This document shows positions 26,648 through 35,882 of a DNA stretch of 64,000 bases, piece by piece (the stretch's first letter is position 1; each line of letters starts with the position of its first letter). The notes beneath the pieces were generated by a model. It did no database searches. It was not told the DNA's origin and saw nothing but the letters and a program-made list of their open reading frames with translations. The stretch spans positions 1-64,000 of the forward strand of contig NZ_PPTR01000005.1 in assembly GCF_003339845.1 (NCBI RefSeq), written 5' to 3'. Position numbers and translations under genes: made by a program. Origin of the DNA: Gordonibacter sp. 28C (GTDB taxonomy: Bacteria > Actinomycetota > Coriobacteriia > Coriobacteriales > Eggerthellaceae).

Positions 26648-26926
26648 ATGGCGACGGAGACGAGCAAGCGGCAACGCAGCTGCATCGCATGCGGAAAGCT
26701 GGCCGGCAAGGCCGAGCTGCATCGCGTGGTGCGCACGCCGTCCGGCTCCGTGGCGTTCGACGATACCGGCCGCGCGCCGGGGCGGGGGGCGTACGTATGC
26801 TCCGAGGCGTGCTTCGCCGCCGCATGCAAGACCAGAAAGCTTGAGCGGGCGCTGAAGACGAAGCTCGATCACGATGAGTTGGAACGAATCGCAGCCGAGG
26901 TGTCTTCGGCGCTGCGCAAGGCGTAA
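26648..26926 (+). CDS. ylxR: YlxR (DUF448) family RNA-binding protein
   Basis: 92-residue YlxR protein, usually encoded between nusA and infB. Conserved features: [20 protein letters not shown] at 9-28 and [12 protein letters not shown] around 48-59. It is a small nucleic-acid-binding protein; in some bacteria it influences RNase P or transcription. Start ATG 26648 has only a weak GAGGCGACGG site; a longer in-frame version is unlikely. Confidence 0.9.
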   Translation: MATETSKRQRSCIACGKLAGKAELHRVVRTPSGSVAFDDTGRAPGRGAYVCSEACFAAACKTRKLERALKTKLDHDELERIAAEVSSALRKA

Positions 26927-26943
26927 AGGAAGAGGAGTGGTAT

Positions 26944-29721
26944 ATGGCCAGCATGCGCGTACATGAGTTGGCGAAGGAATTCGATATGACGAGCAAGGAG
27001 TTGCTCGACAAGCTGCACGAGATGAAGATACCCGCGAAGAGCCACGCGAGCATGCTCGCCGACGCCTACGTGACGAAGATCAGGAAGAACCTGGAGCCCG
27101 AGATCAAGCAGCGTGCGGGCCAGCTGGAGGACGAAGAGGCCCGCAAGCTCGCCGAAGAGCGCGCCGAGGCCGAAGCCAAGAAGGTCGAGGAGGAGCGCGC
27201 CCGCCGCGAAGCCGTGGAGCAGGAGCGCGCCGCCCGCGAGGCCGAGCGCGCCCGCCGCGAGGCCGCCGAGGCCGAGGCTTCCGAGGCCGGGCAGGCCGAC
27301 GGGGCCGACAAGCCGGCCAAAGCTCCCGCTCCCTCGCCGTTCGAGAACCTGGCGAGCCAGATCGAGAGCGAGAAGGAGCGCGTGGCCCGCGAGGCCGCCG
27401 AAGCCCGCGCCCGCGCCCGCCAGGCCAAGGCCATGGCCGAGGTCGCGAAGAAGCAGGCCGTGGAGGAGGCGCTGCGCCAGCGCAGCGGCAAGAAGCAGAA
27501 GGGCTCGGCTTCGGCCTCCGCGCCTAAGCCCGCTCCGGTGATCGGCGCGAAGAAAGCCTCCGGCTTCGACTCGCTGCTGTCGCAGATCGAGGCCGAGAAG
27601 CAGCGCATCGAGGCGCAGAAGAAGCAGGGGGCCGCGGCTCCGGCCGGCGGCGCCAAGGACGCCGGCCGCAAGGGCGGCAAGCAGGAGCGCGGCCCGAAGA
27701 AGGGCAAGCGCGGCTCGTTCGAGCAGATCGTGCCCGAGCTCGAGTCGCAGCAGCAGCCTTCCGGCGAAGACCGCTACGCCCAGATGGCCGTGCAGGCCGA
27801 GAAGCTGCAGCGCGACAAGGTGCTGGCCGAGGCCCGCGCCGCCGTAGCCGCCGCCACGTCCCACGAGGGCGAGGGGCGCCGCAAGAAGCGCAAGGAGAAG
27901 CGCGAGGCCGAGAACCGCGAGCGCCTCGAACTCGAGGCCATCGAGAAGGGCCTCGACCCCACGCTCGTGCTGGACGACTCCGTCGTGGAGATCCCCCAAG
28001 GCGCGACCGTAGCGAAGTTCGCCGAGCTTCTGGGCGTGCAGCCCAACGACATCATCAAGCGCCTGTTCATGCTGGGCCAGGTGCTCACGCTCACGCAATC
28101 CATGGGCGACGATTTGGTGGAGCTCATCGCCGACGACATGGGGCGCAAGGTGCGCGTCGTGTCGCCCGAGGAGGAGTACGCGGTCGTGTACCACGACAAG
28201 GACGAGGACCTCGTGTCCCGCCCGCCCGTGGTCACCGTCATGGGCCACGTCGACCACGGCAAGACGTCGCTTCTGGACGCCATCCGCGACACGGGCGTCG
28301 TGGCCAGCGAGGCCGGCGGCATCACCCAGCACATCGGCGCGTCGGTCGTGGAGATCGACGGCAAGCAGATCACGTTCATCGACACGCCGGGCCACGAGGC
28401 GTTCACGGCCATGCGTGCCCGCGGCGCCCTCATCACCGACGTCATCGTGCTGGTGGTGGCCGCCGACGACGGCGTCATGCCGCAGACCGTCGAGGCCATC
28501 AACCACGCGAAGGCGGCCAACGTGCCCATCGTGGTGGCGGTGAACAAGATAGACAAGCCGGGCGCGAACCCCGACCGCGTGCGCCAGGAGCTCACCGAGT
28601 ACGGCGTCATCCCCGAGGAGTGGGGCGGCTCGAACATGTTCGTGGAGGTGTCGGCCAAGCAGCGCCTGCACATCGACGACGTGCTGGAGACCATCATCCT
28701 GCAGGCCGACGTGCTCGAGCTCAAGGCCAACCCCAACGCCGAGGCCTCCGGCTTCGTCATCGAGGCGAACCTCGACAAGGGCCGCGGCCCCGTGGCCACC
28801 GTGCTCGTGCAGCGCGGAACCATGCACCCCGGCGACATCGTGGTGGCCGGCACGTCCTACGGACGCGTGCGCGCCCTGGTGGACCCGCGCGGCAAGCACG
28901 TCGATGCCGCGCTGCCCGCCGACCCGGTCGAGATCCTGGGCCTGAACAGCGTGCCCACGGCCGGCGACGAGTTCCGCGTGTTCGAGGACGAGCGCGACGC
29001 CCGCAAGCTCGCCGAGGAGCGTGCGCTGCGCGCCCGTTTGGCCGAGCAGGAGACGAAGTCGCACGTGAGCCTGGACGACCTGTTCAGCCGCATCGAAGAG
29101 GGCAAGCAGACCGACCTCAACCTCATTGTGAAGGCCGACGTGCAGGGCTCCATCGAGGCTTTGCGCGACGCCTTCGAGAAGATGGACCAGTCCGAGGTGC
29201 GCATCAACATCGTGCACTCGGCCGTGGGCGGCATCACCGAGACCGACGTCACGCTGGCAAGCGCCTCCGACGCCATCATCATCGGCTTCAACGTGCGCCC
29301 CACCGGCAAATCGAAGACCCAGGCCGAGAAGGAGAAGGTGGACATCCGCCTGTACCGCGTCATCTACCAGGCCATCGAGGAGATCAACGCCGCGCGCGTG
29401 GGCCTGCTGTCTCCCGACATCGTGGAAGAGGACACCGGCATCGCCGAGGTGCGCGAGACGTTCAAGGTGCCGAAGGTGGGCACCGTCGCCGGCTGCTACA
29501 TCACGGAGGGCGAGATCAACCGCGACGACAAGGTGCGCATCGTGCGCGACGGCACCGTGATCTTCGAGGGCGTGATGGAGTCGCTGCGCCGCTTCAAGGA
29601 CGACGTGAAGACCGTGAAGCAGGGTTACGAGTGCGGCATCGGCATCCACGGCTACCAGGACCTGAAGGTGGGGGACACCATCGAGGGCTATGTGGTGAAG
29701 GAAGTCGAGCGCACCGAGTAA
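26944..29721 (+). CDS. infB: Translation initiation factor IF-2
   Basis: 925-residue IF-2. IF2_N domain at 1-55, then a long charged Ala/Glu/Arg/Lys-rich region to about 330, a second IF2_N-like part (about 340-400), the GTPase domain (G1 GHVDHGKTS near 433, G3 DTPGHEAF, G4 NKID), and C-terminal domains II-IV. It brings formyl-Met-tRNA to the 30S subunit using GTP. ATG 26944 with AAGGAAGAGGAG upstream, 17 bp after ylxR. Confidence 0.97.
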   Translation: MASMRVHELAKEFDMTSKELLDKLHEMKIPAKSHASMLADAYVTKIRKNLEPEIKQRAGQLEDEEARKLAEERAEAEAKKVEEERARREAVEQERAAREAERARREAAEAEASEAGQADGADKPAKAPAPSPFENLASQIESEKERVAREAAEARARARQAKAMAEVAKKQAVEEALRQRSGKKQKGSASASAPKPAPVIGAKKASGFDSLLSQIEAEKQRIEAQKKQGAAAPAGGAKDAGRKGGKQERGPKKGKRGSFEQIVPELESQQQPSGEDRYAQMAVQAEKLQRDKVLAEARAAVAAATSHEGEGRRKKRKEKREAENRERLELEAIEKGLDPTLVLDDSVVEIPQGATVAKFAELLGVQPNDIIKRLFMLGQVLTLTQSMGDDLVELIADDMGRKVRVVSPEEEYAVVYHDKDEDLVSRPPVVTVMGHVDHGKTSLLDAIRDTGVVASEAGGITQHIGASVVEIDGKQITFIDTPGHEAFTAMRARGALITDVIVLVVAADDGVMPQTVEAINHAKAANVPIVVAVNKIDKPGANPDRVRQELTEYGVIPEEWGGSNMFVEVSAKQRLHIDDVLETIILQADVLELKANPNAEASGFVIEANLDKGRGPVATVLVQRGTMHPGDIVVAGTSYGRVRALVDPRGKHVDAALPADPVEILGLNSVPTAGDEFRVFEDERDARKLAEERALRARLAEQETKSHVSLDDLFSRIEEGKQTDLNLIVKADVQGSIEALRDAFEKMDQSEVRINIVHSAVGGITETDVTLASASDAIIIGFNVRPTGKSKTQAEKEKVDIRLYRVIYQAIEEINAARVGLLSPDIVEEDTGIAEVRETFKVPKVGTVAGCYITEGEINRDDKVRIVRDGTVIFEGVMESLRRFKDDVKTVKQGYECGIGIHGYQDLKVGDTIEGYVVKEVERTE

Positions 29722-29769
29722 TTGGGAGCGTAACGCGGGTTGGAGGGTTCGAGCTCTCCAACCCGGCCC

Positions 29770-29887
29770 GCAACAGGGGGCGGCGCAATGTCCAGTCGCT
29801 CGGCAGTCCTGGCTCGCGCGAAACGTCCGCCGGACGTTTCGGCTCGTGCGGAACTCGCTTGGTGGACACTGCACCGCCCCCTGTTGC
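29770..29887. repeat. Inverted-repeat element F
   Basis: 25-base arms 29770-29794 and 29863-29887 with 23 of 25 complementary (GCAACAGGGGGCGG end). The centre holds a second stem, CGAAACGTCCG/CGGACGTTTCG (29819-29829 with 29831-29841). Could be a large terminator-like cruciform or a dispersed repeat. Confidence 0.6.
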
Positions 29888-29941
29888 TATAGAAACTGTA
29901 TGGCTACCGTTCGTCCAGGCGCGTTTTCTGATTTCTGGAGT

Positions 29942-30040
29942 GCGGTAATCTACGAAAGTAGCCCTCTCTTTAAATGAGGGGAAACCGCAGGGGCGATTCT
30001 CCGATCGCCCGGTCCGGCGAAGCCGGATAATGGCGTCCTA
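29942..30040 (+). ncRNA. Candidate structured 5' leader of rbfA
   Basis: GCGGT/ACCGC (29942-29946 with 29984-29988) closes a three-way junction containing CTAC-GAAA-GTAG (29950-29961) and CCCTC/GAGGG (29962-29966 with 29976-29980). Next come two further hairpins: GGGCGAT/ATCGCCC (29991-29997 with 30004-30010) and TCCGGC-GAA-GCCGGA (30013-30027). All stems are perfect. It ends about 25 bp before the rbfA ribosome site. It does not match a riboswitch class I can name. Confidence 0.45.
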
Positions 30041-30066
30041 CCGGCAACGATTAAGGAGGCGGCATC

Positions 30067-30513
30067 ATGAAGCAGGGTTCTTCCAACCGCAAGGTCAACG
30101 AGCAGGCGCGCGAGGTCATCGCGAGCATCCTGCTGTTCGAGATATCCGATCCGCGCTTGGAGCTCGTGACCGTCACGGGCTGCGAGGTCAGCTACGACCG
30201 CAGCGTGTGCAACGTGTTCTACACGACCGAGCCCGAGCGCTACGACGACGTGGCGGCCGCCTTCCAGAAGGCGGCGGGGCGCATCCGCTCGCTCATGGCG
30301 CGGAAGCTCTCGTGGCGCGTGGCGCCCGAGCTGCGCTTCCTGCTGGACCAGAGCGTCGACCAGGCCGAGCGCATCGCCACCGCGCTCGCGGCCGACGCGC
30401 GCCGCAGCGCCGTGACGGAGCCGACGGACGCCGACGTGCCGGCCGACGCCGACGCCTTCGCCGAGCGCGAGGCGCTCGAACAGGAGCGCGCCGAGGACGG
30501 GGAGGGCGCATGA
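30067..30513 (+). CDS. rbfA: Ribosome-binding factor A
   Basis: 148-residue RbfA, a cold-shock-related 30S maturation factor. The KH-like fold is seen in ISDPRLELVTVTGCEVS (about 28-44) and LDQSVDQAERI (about 97). The C-terminal 35 residues are an acidic extension. ATG 30067 follows AAGGAGGCGG. The stop overlaps the nrnA start (ATGA). Confidence 0.93.
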   Translation: MKQGSSNRKVNEQAREVIASILLFEISDPRLELVTVTGCEVSYDRSVCNVFYTTEPERYDDVAAAFQKAAGRIRSLMARKLSWRVAPELRFLLDQSVDQAERIATALAADARRSAVTEPTDADVPADADAFAEREALEQERAEDGEGA

Positions 30514-31517
30514 GCGTCACGCCCCAAACGAACACGACCCTGCCCGACCTGGCCGCCGCGCTGATCGAGCGCGACGACTTCGTCATCTGCGGGCACGTGA
30601 GCCCCGACGGGGATTGCATCGGCTCTCAACTCGGGCTCATGCACGCGCTGCGGTCGCTCGGCAAGCGGGCCGTGTGCCTGCTGGCGAAAGACGAGCCCAT
30701 CGACGTGCGTCTGGCGTTCCTGCCGGGCGCCGACGAGCTCGCGCCAGCCGCGTCCTACGCGGGCCCTGCCGCCACGTTCGTGGCGGTGGACGTGCCCATG
30801 CGCGATAGGATGAACTCCGCTGCCGCGCGCCTTCTGGACGCGTGCGACTTCTCGGTCACCATCGACCACCACGCGTTCGACGAGCGCATGAGCGACCTCG
30901 CCTACGTCGATCCGGACACCGCGGCCACGACGATGCTCGTATGGGAGCTCGCCGGCCTCATGGGCGCCGAGCGCGGCCCCGAGCTCGCCACGTGCTGCTA
31001 CACGGGCCTCGTCACCGACACGGGGCGCTTCCAATACCAGAACACCGATGCCGCCGCGCTCGCGGCGGGCGCCGCCATGGTGGAGGCGGGGGCCGACCCC
31101 GCAGCCGTCGCGCGGCACATCTTCCAGAACCGCTCGCTCCCTTCGGTGAGGCTCGAAGCGCTGGCCGTCGAGCGCATGCGCTTCGGCGCCGGCGGGGCCT
31201 ACGCGCTCAGCTGGGTGGAGCGCGCCGACTTCGAGGCCACGGGGGCCGTCAAGGCCGACGCCGAGCCCATCATCGACGCGCTGCGCTCCCTGCGAGGCGT
31301 GCGCGTGGCGTGCATGCTGCGCGACCAGGGCGACTCGGTGCGCGGCAGCTTCCGCGCGAAGGACGGCACGGACGTGGCGGCGCTCGCGCGCACGATGGGC
31401 GGCGGCGGCCACAAGGCCGCGGCCGGCTTCACCTTGTCGGGATCCGTGGACGCGGCGGTGGAGCGCGTGGGCGCGCTTTTGGACGACGCGCTGAAGACGG
31501 GGGAGCGCGAGGCGTGA
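30510..31517 (+). CDS. nrnA: DHH/DHHA1 phosphoesterase, NrnA-type
   Basis: 335 residues. DHH motifs: SPDGDCIGSQ near 31, VDVPMRD near 92, TIDHHAFDE near 117; DHHA1 glycine motif GGGGHKAAAGF near 297. NrnA enzymes degrade short oligoribonucleotides and/or dephosphorylate pAp, and they commonly sit between rbfA and truB. Coupled by overlap to both neighbours. Confidence 0.9.
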   Translation: MSVTPQTNTTLPDLAAALIERDDFVICGHVSPDGDCIGSQLGLMHALRSLGKRAVCLLAKDEPIDVRLAFLPGADELAPAASYAGPAATFVAVDVPMRDRMNSAAARLLDACDFSVTIDHHAFDERMSDLAYVDPDTAATTMLVWELAGLMGAERGPELATCCYTGLVTDTGRFQYQNTDAAALAAGAAMVEAGADPAAVARHIFQNRSLPSVRLEALAVERMRFGAGGAYALSWVERADFEATGAVKADAEPIIDALRSLRGVRVACMLRDQGDSVRGSFRAKDGTDVAALARTMGGGGHKAAAGFTLSGSVDAAVERVGALLDDALKTGEREA

Positions 31518-32527
31518 AACGAGGCACTTCGGGGCTCTCCCTGGTCGTAGGGGTCAACAAGCCCGCGGGCATGAGCTCGCACGACGTGGTCAACCGCTGC
31601 CGGCGCATCTTCGACGAGCGGCGCGTGGGGCACACGGGCACGCTCGACCCCATGGCCACGGGCGTGCTGCCCATCTGCGTGGGGCCGGCCACGCGCCTGG
31701 ACGCCTACCTCGTGGGACATGACAAACGCTACCGCGTGCGCATCGCGCTCGGCGCGGCAACCACCACCGACGACGCCGAAGGGGAGGTTGTGCGCACGGG
31801 CGACGTGCCCGAGCGCGTGCTGGACCCTTCCTTCGCCGCTTCGTTCGCAGAGGGCCTCGCGGGCGCGCGCAAGCAGCTGCCGCCCGCGTACTCGGCCATC
31901 AAGGTGAACGGCAAGAAGGCGTGCGACGAGGCGCGCCGGGGCACCATCATCGACCTGGCGCCGCGCGACATCGTGGTTCACGAGGCGCGCCTTCTGGCGG
32001 TGCACGAGGCGGGCGACGGTTGCGAGCTGCCCTCGTGGGACGTGGAGTTCCACGTGTCGAAGGGCACCTACATCCGCGCGCTCGCCCGCGACGCGGGCGT
32101 GGCGCTGGGATGCCCCGCGCACGTGGCGGCGCTCGAGCGCACGCAGCTGGGCCTGCTGCGCCTGGAGGAGTGCGTCACGCTGGAGACGCTGGCCGAAGCG
32201 AAGGACCGCGCGGCGCTCGACCCGGTGCGCCTGCTGGGGACGCGCTTCGTCTTCGCCGACGAGGGGTTGGCGCAAACCGTGCGCAACGGAGGCGCGCTTC
32301 CCGGCTCCACCGCGCTGTTCGAGCGTCGGCGAAGCACGATGGAAGCCGAGCTGTGCGCCTGCACGGCGGGCGTTCGCGAGAGCTGCGAGGGACCGCGCGC
32401 CGACGAGGTCGTGGCCGTGATAGCGGAGAACAAGCTCGTGGCGCTGTACGCTTACGACGAGGGCCGCGCCGCCTACCGGGCGCGGTGCGTGTTTCAGACG
32501 GGGGTGTCTCGTGGCAGAGATCTATGA
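31514..32527 (+). CDS. truB: tRNA pseudouridine(55) synthase TruB
   Basis: 337-residue TruB. Catalytic motif GTLDPMATGVLP (Asp near 43-44) and KGTYIRALARD near 190 are present. It makes pseudouridine 55 in tRNA. GTG start at 31514 overlapping the nrnA stop (GTGA). The C-terminal part overlaps the ribF start by 17 bp. Confidence 0.94.
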   Translation: MKRGTSGLSLVVGVNKPAGMSSHDVVNRCRRIFDERRVGHTGTLDPMATGVLPICVGPATRLDAYLVGHDKRYRVRIALGAATTTDDAEGEVVRTGDVPERVLDPSFAASFAEGLAGARKQLPPAYSAIKVNGKKACDEARRGTIIDLAPRDIVVHEARLLAVHEAGDGCELPSWDVEFHVSKGTYIRALARDAGVALGCPAHVAALERTQLGLLRLEECVTLETLAEAKDRAALDPVRLLGTRFVFADEGLAQTVRNGGALPGSTALFERRRSTMEAELCACTAGVRESCEGPRADEVVAVIAENKLVALYAYDEGRAAYRARCVFQTGVSRGRDL

Positions 32528-33434
32528 GGTGGGGGAAGGCTTCGACCACGCGTTCTTCGAAGGCACGTCGTGCGCGTTCGGCGTGTTCGACGGCGTGCAC
32601 GCCGGGCACCGGTACCTGCTGGCGCAGGCGCGGGAGACGGCGCGGCGGAGCGGGGGCGAAAGCGTCGCGCTCACGTTCGACATCGACCCCGACGAGGTGT
32701 TCCACCCCGATCGCCTGAAGAAGCTCATGACGAACGAGGAGCGCCTGGCCATGCTCGCGTCCACCGGCGTGGACGCCGTGGTCGTGCTGCCGTTCACGCA
32801 CGCGTTCGCGGCGCTCTCCCCCGAGGAGTTCCTCGAGGCCACGTTCGACGGCACGGCCCCGGCGTATCTGCACGTGGGGTACGACTTCAAGTTCGGCGCG
32901 CGCGCGGCGGGCACCGTGCGCGAGTTGGAGGCGTGGGGCGGAACCGCCGGCACGCGCGTGGTGCCGCACGACCTCAAGGGCGCCGATGGAGCCCCTATCA
33001 CGGCAACGCGCATCCGCCTTCTTTTGGCCGACGGCGACATCGAAGAGGCGAACCGCCTGCTCGAGCGCCCGTACTTCATCACGGGCACGGTGGAGCCGGG
33101 CCGCGGCGAAGGGGCCGACATGGGTTTCCGCACGGCGAACCTCGCGGTGGGCGACCAGCTGCGCGCGCTGGGAGACGGCGTGTACGCCGCTTGGGCCGAC
33201 GTGGACGGCGCGCGCTACAAGGCCGCCGTGAACGTGGGCGTGGCGGCGACGTTCGCCGACCGCGCCACGGCCACCTGCGAAGTGCATTTGCTGGATTTCG
33301 ACGGCGACCTCTACGGTCATCCCGTGAAGGTGGAGTTCCTGCACTGGCTGCGTCCCATGCGCAAGTTCGACGACGTGGAAGAGCTCGTCGCCACCGTCAA
33401 GGGCAACATCCAGTGGGTGCGGGACAACCTGTAG
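32511..33434 (+). CDS. ribF: Bifunctional riboflavin kinase / FAD synthetase
   Basis: 307 residues: N-terminal FAD synthetase (GVFDGVHAGHRYLL near 23; ATRIRLLLADG near 164) and C-terminal riboflavin kinase (GFRTANLAV near 205; AAVNVGVAATF near 242; HWLRPMRKF near 281). It makes FMN and FAD. GTG start inside the truB end. Last gene of the cluster; convergent with the LTA-synthase-like gene 70 bp away. Confidence 0.94.
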   Translation: MAEIYEVGEGFDHAFFEGTSCAFGVFDGVHAGHRYLLAQARETARRSGGESVALTFDIDPDEVFHPDRLKKLMTNEERLAMLASTGVDAVVVLPFTHAFAALSPEEFLEATFDGTAPAYLHVGYDFKFGARAAGTVRELEAWGGTAGTRVVPHDLKGADGAPITATRIRLLLADGDIEEANRLLERPYFITGTVEPGRGEGADMGFRTANLAVGDQLRALGDGVYAAWADVDGARYKAAVNVGVAATFADRATATCEVHLLDFDGDLYGHPVKVEFLHWLRPMRKFDDVEELVATVKGNIQWVRDNL

Positions 33435-33504
33435 GGCAACGGCTCTGACCTTGCCGCTCGGGAGAGTCCTCCTCATCCAAGCGGCTCATCGCCGTTCGCA
33501 GCCC

Positions 33505-35598
33505 CTATGCCCCGACCAGGCCCCAGAGCGCCGATCGCGCTTCCTTGTTGAACAGGTTGTCGTACTGCACGATGGCGTAGGAGCGCAGCGTGTCGGCCGC
33601 GGCGTCGTCCCCGCCGTCCTCGCCGAACCAGCGCCAAACGCCGTCTGAGGCAAGGTAGCCGTTGAGGTTGACGGCCGGCACGCTCTCGCTCGCGGCCAGC
33701 AGGAAGCGCTGGTAGCTCGTCGTGGGAAGCCCCGCCGCCTCCACGACCTTGGCTCCCAGGTAGTTCAGGCTCGAAGGCGCCCCCATGGCGTCGCCTTCGG
33801 ACGCCGGCGCTCGGACGCCGCTTTCGCGCGCAGCCTCGTTCGCCCAGATGAGATAGGGAACCGTATAGCGCTCCTGCACGGCGCTCAACCCCAGCTCGTC
33901 GGCCTCGGCACCGTAGGTGGCCTCGAACAGCCAGTCGCTGAAGCCGGGTTGGTGGTCGCCGAAGAAGCACAGCACCACGGGGCGCTCGAGCGCGTCGAGC
34001 CGCTCCACCAGGTAGGCGAGGTCGCGGTCGGCCTGCTGGATGCAGCTCGCGTACTCGTCGAGCTCGGAAGAGGCCGAGCCGTCGGACAGGGGCACGCTCA
34101 CGGCGTCCTCTTCGGCGATGCCGCCCACGTCGTATCCCCCGTGGTTCTGGATGGTCACGTCGAACACGAACTGCGGGTCCTCGTCGGCCGCGAGCAGGTC
34201 GAGCACGTGGTCGTAGGTCGCCCGATCGGTGACCAGCCCGCGCAACGTTTCGGCGTCGGCGAAGGCCTGTCCGTCGGCGAAGTCGTCGAAGCCCAGCTGC
34301 TCGTACACGCGATCGCGCCGCCAGTTCGCGCTTTCGGCAGGATGGATGGCGTGCGTGGCGTAGCCGAGCGACGAGAAGTAGGATACGAGGCTCTCGGAGC
34401 CGTCCAGGTCGTAGAGGACGTACGGGTACACGCCGCCGCCCAGGTGCCCCATGCTCGATCCGGTGAGGAACTCGAACTCGCTGTTGCACGTGCCGCCTCC
34501 CAACGCCGACACGTAGGCGTTGCCCGCCTCCAGGGCGTTCGCCGCGATGTCGTGGTAGTACGCGGGCCTCGCGTCGGTGTCGGCCAGGCCGGGATAGCGC
34601 GAGAGGTCGGAGAACGTCTCGTTCATGACGGCCACGACGGTGGGCGCCTGGGTTCGGTCCGCGCGGTCCTCGAGCGCCGCGTCGGCGTACTGGGCGAGCA
34701 GCTCGTCCGCCGTCGCGGCGGCGTAGCCGTCGGGCTCTGCGGGGCTCAGGTCCTGGACGCGCTTCAAAAAGCACAGGGTCGATCCGCGCTCGGCGTAGGA
34801 TTCCTTCACGCCCCATACGTCCACGGGGCAGGCGTAAGCCTCCTCGATGTCGTAGGACCCCATCCACCAGCCGAAGCACCCCGCAACGGCCAGGGCGCAC
34901 GCGGCGTTCGCCGCCGCACGACGCGGCGTGGCCGGCACCTTCGGCAGGAAGGCGAGCACCGCGCAGCATGCGGCGAACGCCGCGAAGGATTGGAGCAGCC
35001 GGGCGTCGAGCGCGAACGTGTAGCCCGATCCGACCGAGGCCGCCGTCGAGAGCGCGAACACGTCCGCCGGCACGATGGGCTGGCCCTTGAACGCGATGAC
35101 GAAATGGTTGGCGACGCCGACCGCGAGGCAGATAGCCAAAAACGCCGCCACGGATGCGCGCGAGCGCTGCCCCGCGAAGTACACGACGGCGAAAAGCAGC
35201 GCGAGCACGCACAGGTTCGCAGCCGCATAATAAGGATCCATGGCGAACAACCCGTCGTTCCAGGGCCGCTCGAGCAGGTAGAATCCTGCCGGCACGGCAA
35301 GGGCGACGGCGAAGGGCCGAACGGCCGCGACGAAGCGCAGGCCGCGTTCGGCCAGGCGTCCGCGCGCGAGCGGGGCGCAGGAGCAGCCCGTTATCGCGAG
35401 GGCGGTCGCCGCGACCGCCTGCCAAGGGGCGTCCGCGAATCCGGCGGCCGCGTACAGGCAGAGCCCCAGGGCAACCGCGGCGCCGAGCAGCGCGCCGACG
35501 ATCTCGACGGCCTTCGGGCGCGTGGGGGCTGCAGGGGAGGGGCCTGCGGGGGAACAAGGCCGGGACGGCGCAGGGGTGCGGGGCCGGCTCAAGATCAT
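33505..35598 (-). CDS. LTA-synthase-like membrane sulfatase-fold transferase
   Basis: 697 residues. A Pro-rich N-terminal tail, then about five to six hydrophobic segments (roughly 30-240), then an extracellular alkaline-phosphatase/sulfatase-fold domain of the lipoteichoic acid synthase group. Likely metal and catalytic residues: NETFSDLS near 325 (candidate nucleophile Thr), GGGTCNSEFEFLTGSSM near 375, and FFGDHQPGFSDW near 545. It would transfer a phosphoglycerol-type group to a cell-surface polymer. GAGGAG precedes ATG. It has its own upstream region and is probably monocistronic. Confidence 0.82.
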   Translation of the reverse strand: MILSRPRTPAPSRPCSPAGPSPAAPTRPKAVEIVGALLGAAVALGLCLYAAAGFADAPWQAVAATALAITGCSCAPLARGRLAERGLRFVAAVRPFAVALAVPAGFYLLERPWNDGLFAMDPYYAAANLCVLALLFAVVYFAGQRSRASVAAFLAICLAVGVANHFVIAFKGQPIVPADVFALSTAASVGSGYTFALDARLLQSFAAFAACCAVLAFLPKVPATPRRAAANAACALAVAGCFGWWMGSYDIEEAYACPVDVWGVKESYAERGSTLCFLKRVQDLSPAEPDGYAAATADELLAQYADAALEDRADRTQAPTVVAVMNETFSDLSRYPGLADTDARPAYYHDIAANALEAGNAYVSALGGGTCNSEFEFLTGSSMGHLGGGVYPYVLYDLDGSESLVSYFSSLGYATHAIHPAESANWRRDRVYEQLGFDDFADGQAFADAETLRGLVTDRATYDHVLDLLAADEDPQFVFDVTIQNHGGYDVGGIAEEDAVSVPLSDGSASSELDEYASCIQQADRDLAYLVERLDALERPVVLCFFGDHQPGFSDWLFEATYGAEADELGLSAVQERYTVPYLIWANEAARESGVRAPASEGDAMGAPSSLNYLGAKVVEAAGLPTTSYQRFLLAASESVPAVNLNGYLASDGVWRWFGEDGGDDAAADTLRSYAIVQYDNLFNKEARSALWGLVGA

Positions 35599-35774
35599 AA
35601 AAACACTCCTCGATCATACCTAGTCAAAACAAATCCCATGCAAAAGAATGTTCTATCATAACCGAGTTTCCGACGATCTTGGCTCCATGGGCCGGCAAAC
35701 GGCAAGCCAACACATGAAGCGCGACCGTCGAACGGGCCGATACGGGCGCACCTCCAAAAAACCTCGATTTCCCC

Positions 35775-35802
35775 TTCACATTATCTTCGAATCCCCTAAA
35801 AT
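35775..35802 (+). promoter_or_regulatory. Candidate promoter of the membrane pyrophosphatase gene
   Basis: TTCACA (35775-35780), 16-bp spacer, TAAAAT (35797-35802). It lies about 80 bp upstream of the GTG start. The 284-bp intergenic interval is otherwise empty of genes. Confidence 0.55.
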
Positions 35803-35882
35803 GAGGCAGTTGCGATCTTCCCACCACAATGCCCGGTGAGAAGGCCGCATCGTCAGTAACGGACGAACCAAGGAGGAAACAC

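Larger units (their letters stand above)
29722..30066. other. Intergenic region infB-rbfA with structured elements
   Basis: 345 bp without a gene in the middle of the cluster. It contains a short stem (29737-29745/29756-29764), inverted-repeat element F (29770-29887), a possible extended -10 TGCTATAGA (29885-29893), and a structured leader (29942-30040) before rbfA. The cluster may therefore be split into two transcripts here. Confidence 0.6.

Noticed and set aside
29991-30040. Resemblance to a fluoride-type riboswitch (hairpin, then GGATAATGGC...CCTAC)
   Set aside because: Arrangement is similar, but the first stem is too long and its loop does not pair as the required pseudoknot; rbfA is also an unlikely target.
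35648-35839. Small open frame before the pyrophosphatase gene
   Set aside because: No ribosome site, and it covers the likely promoter.
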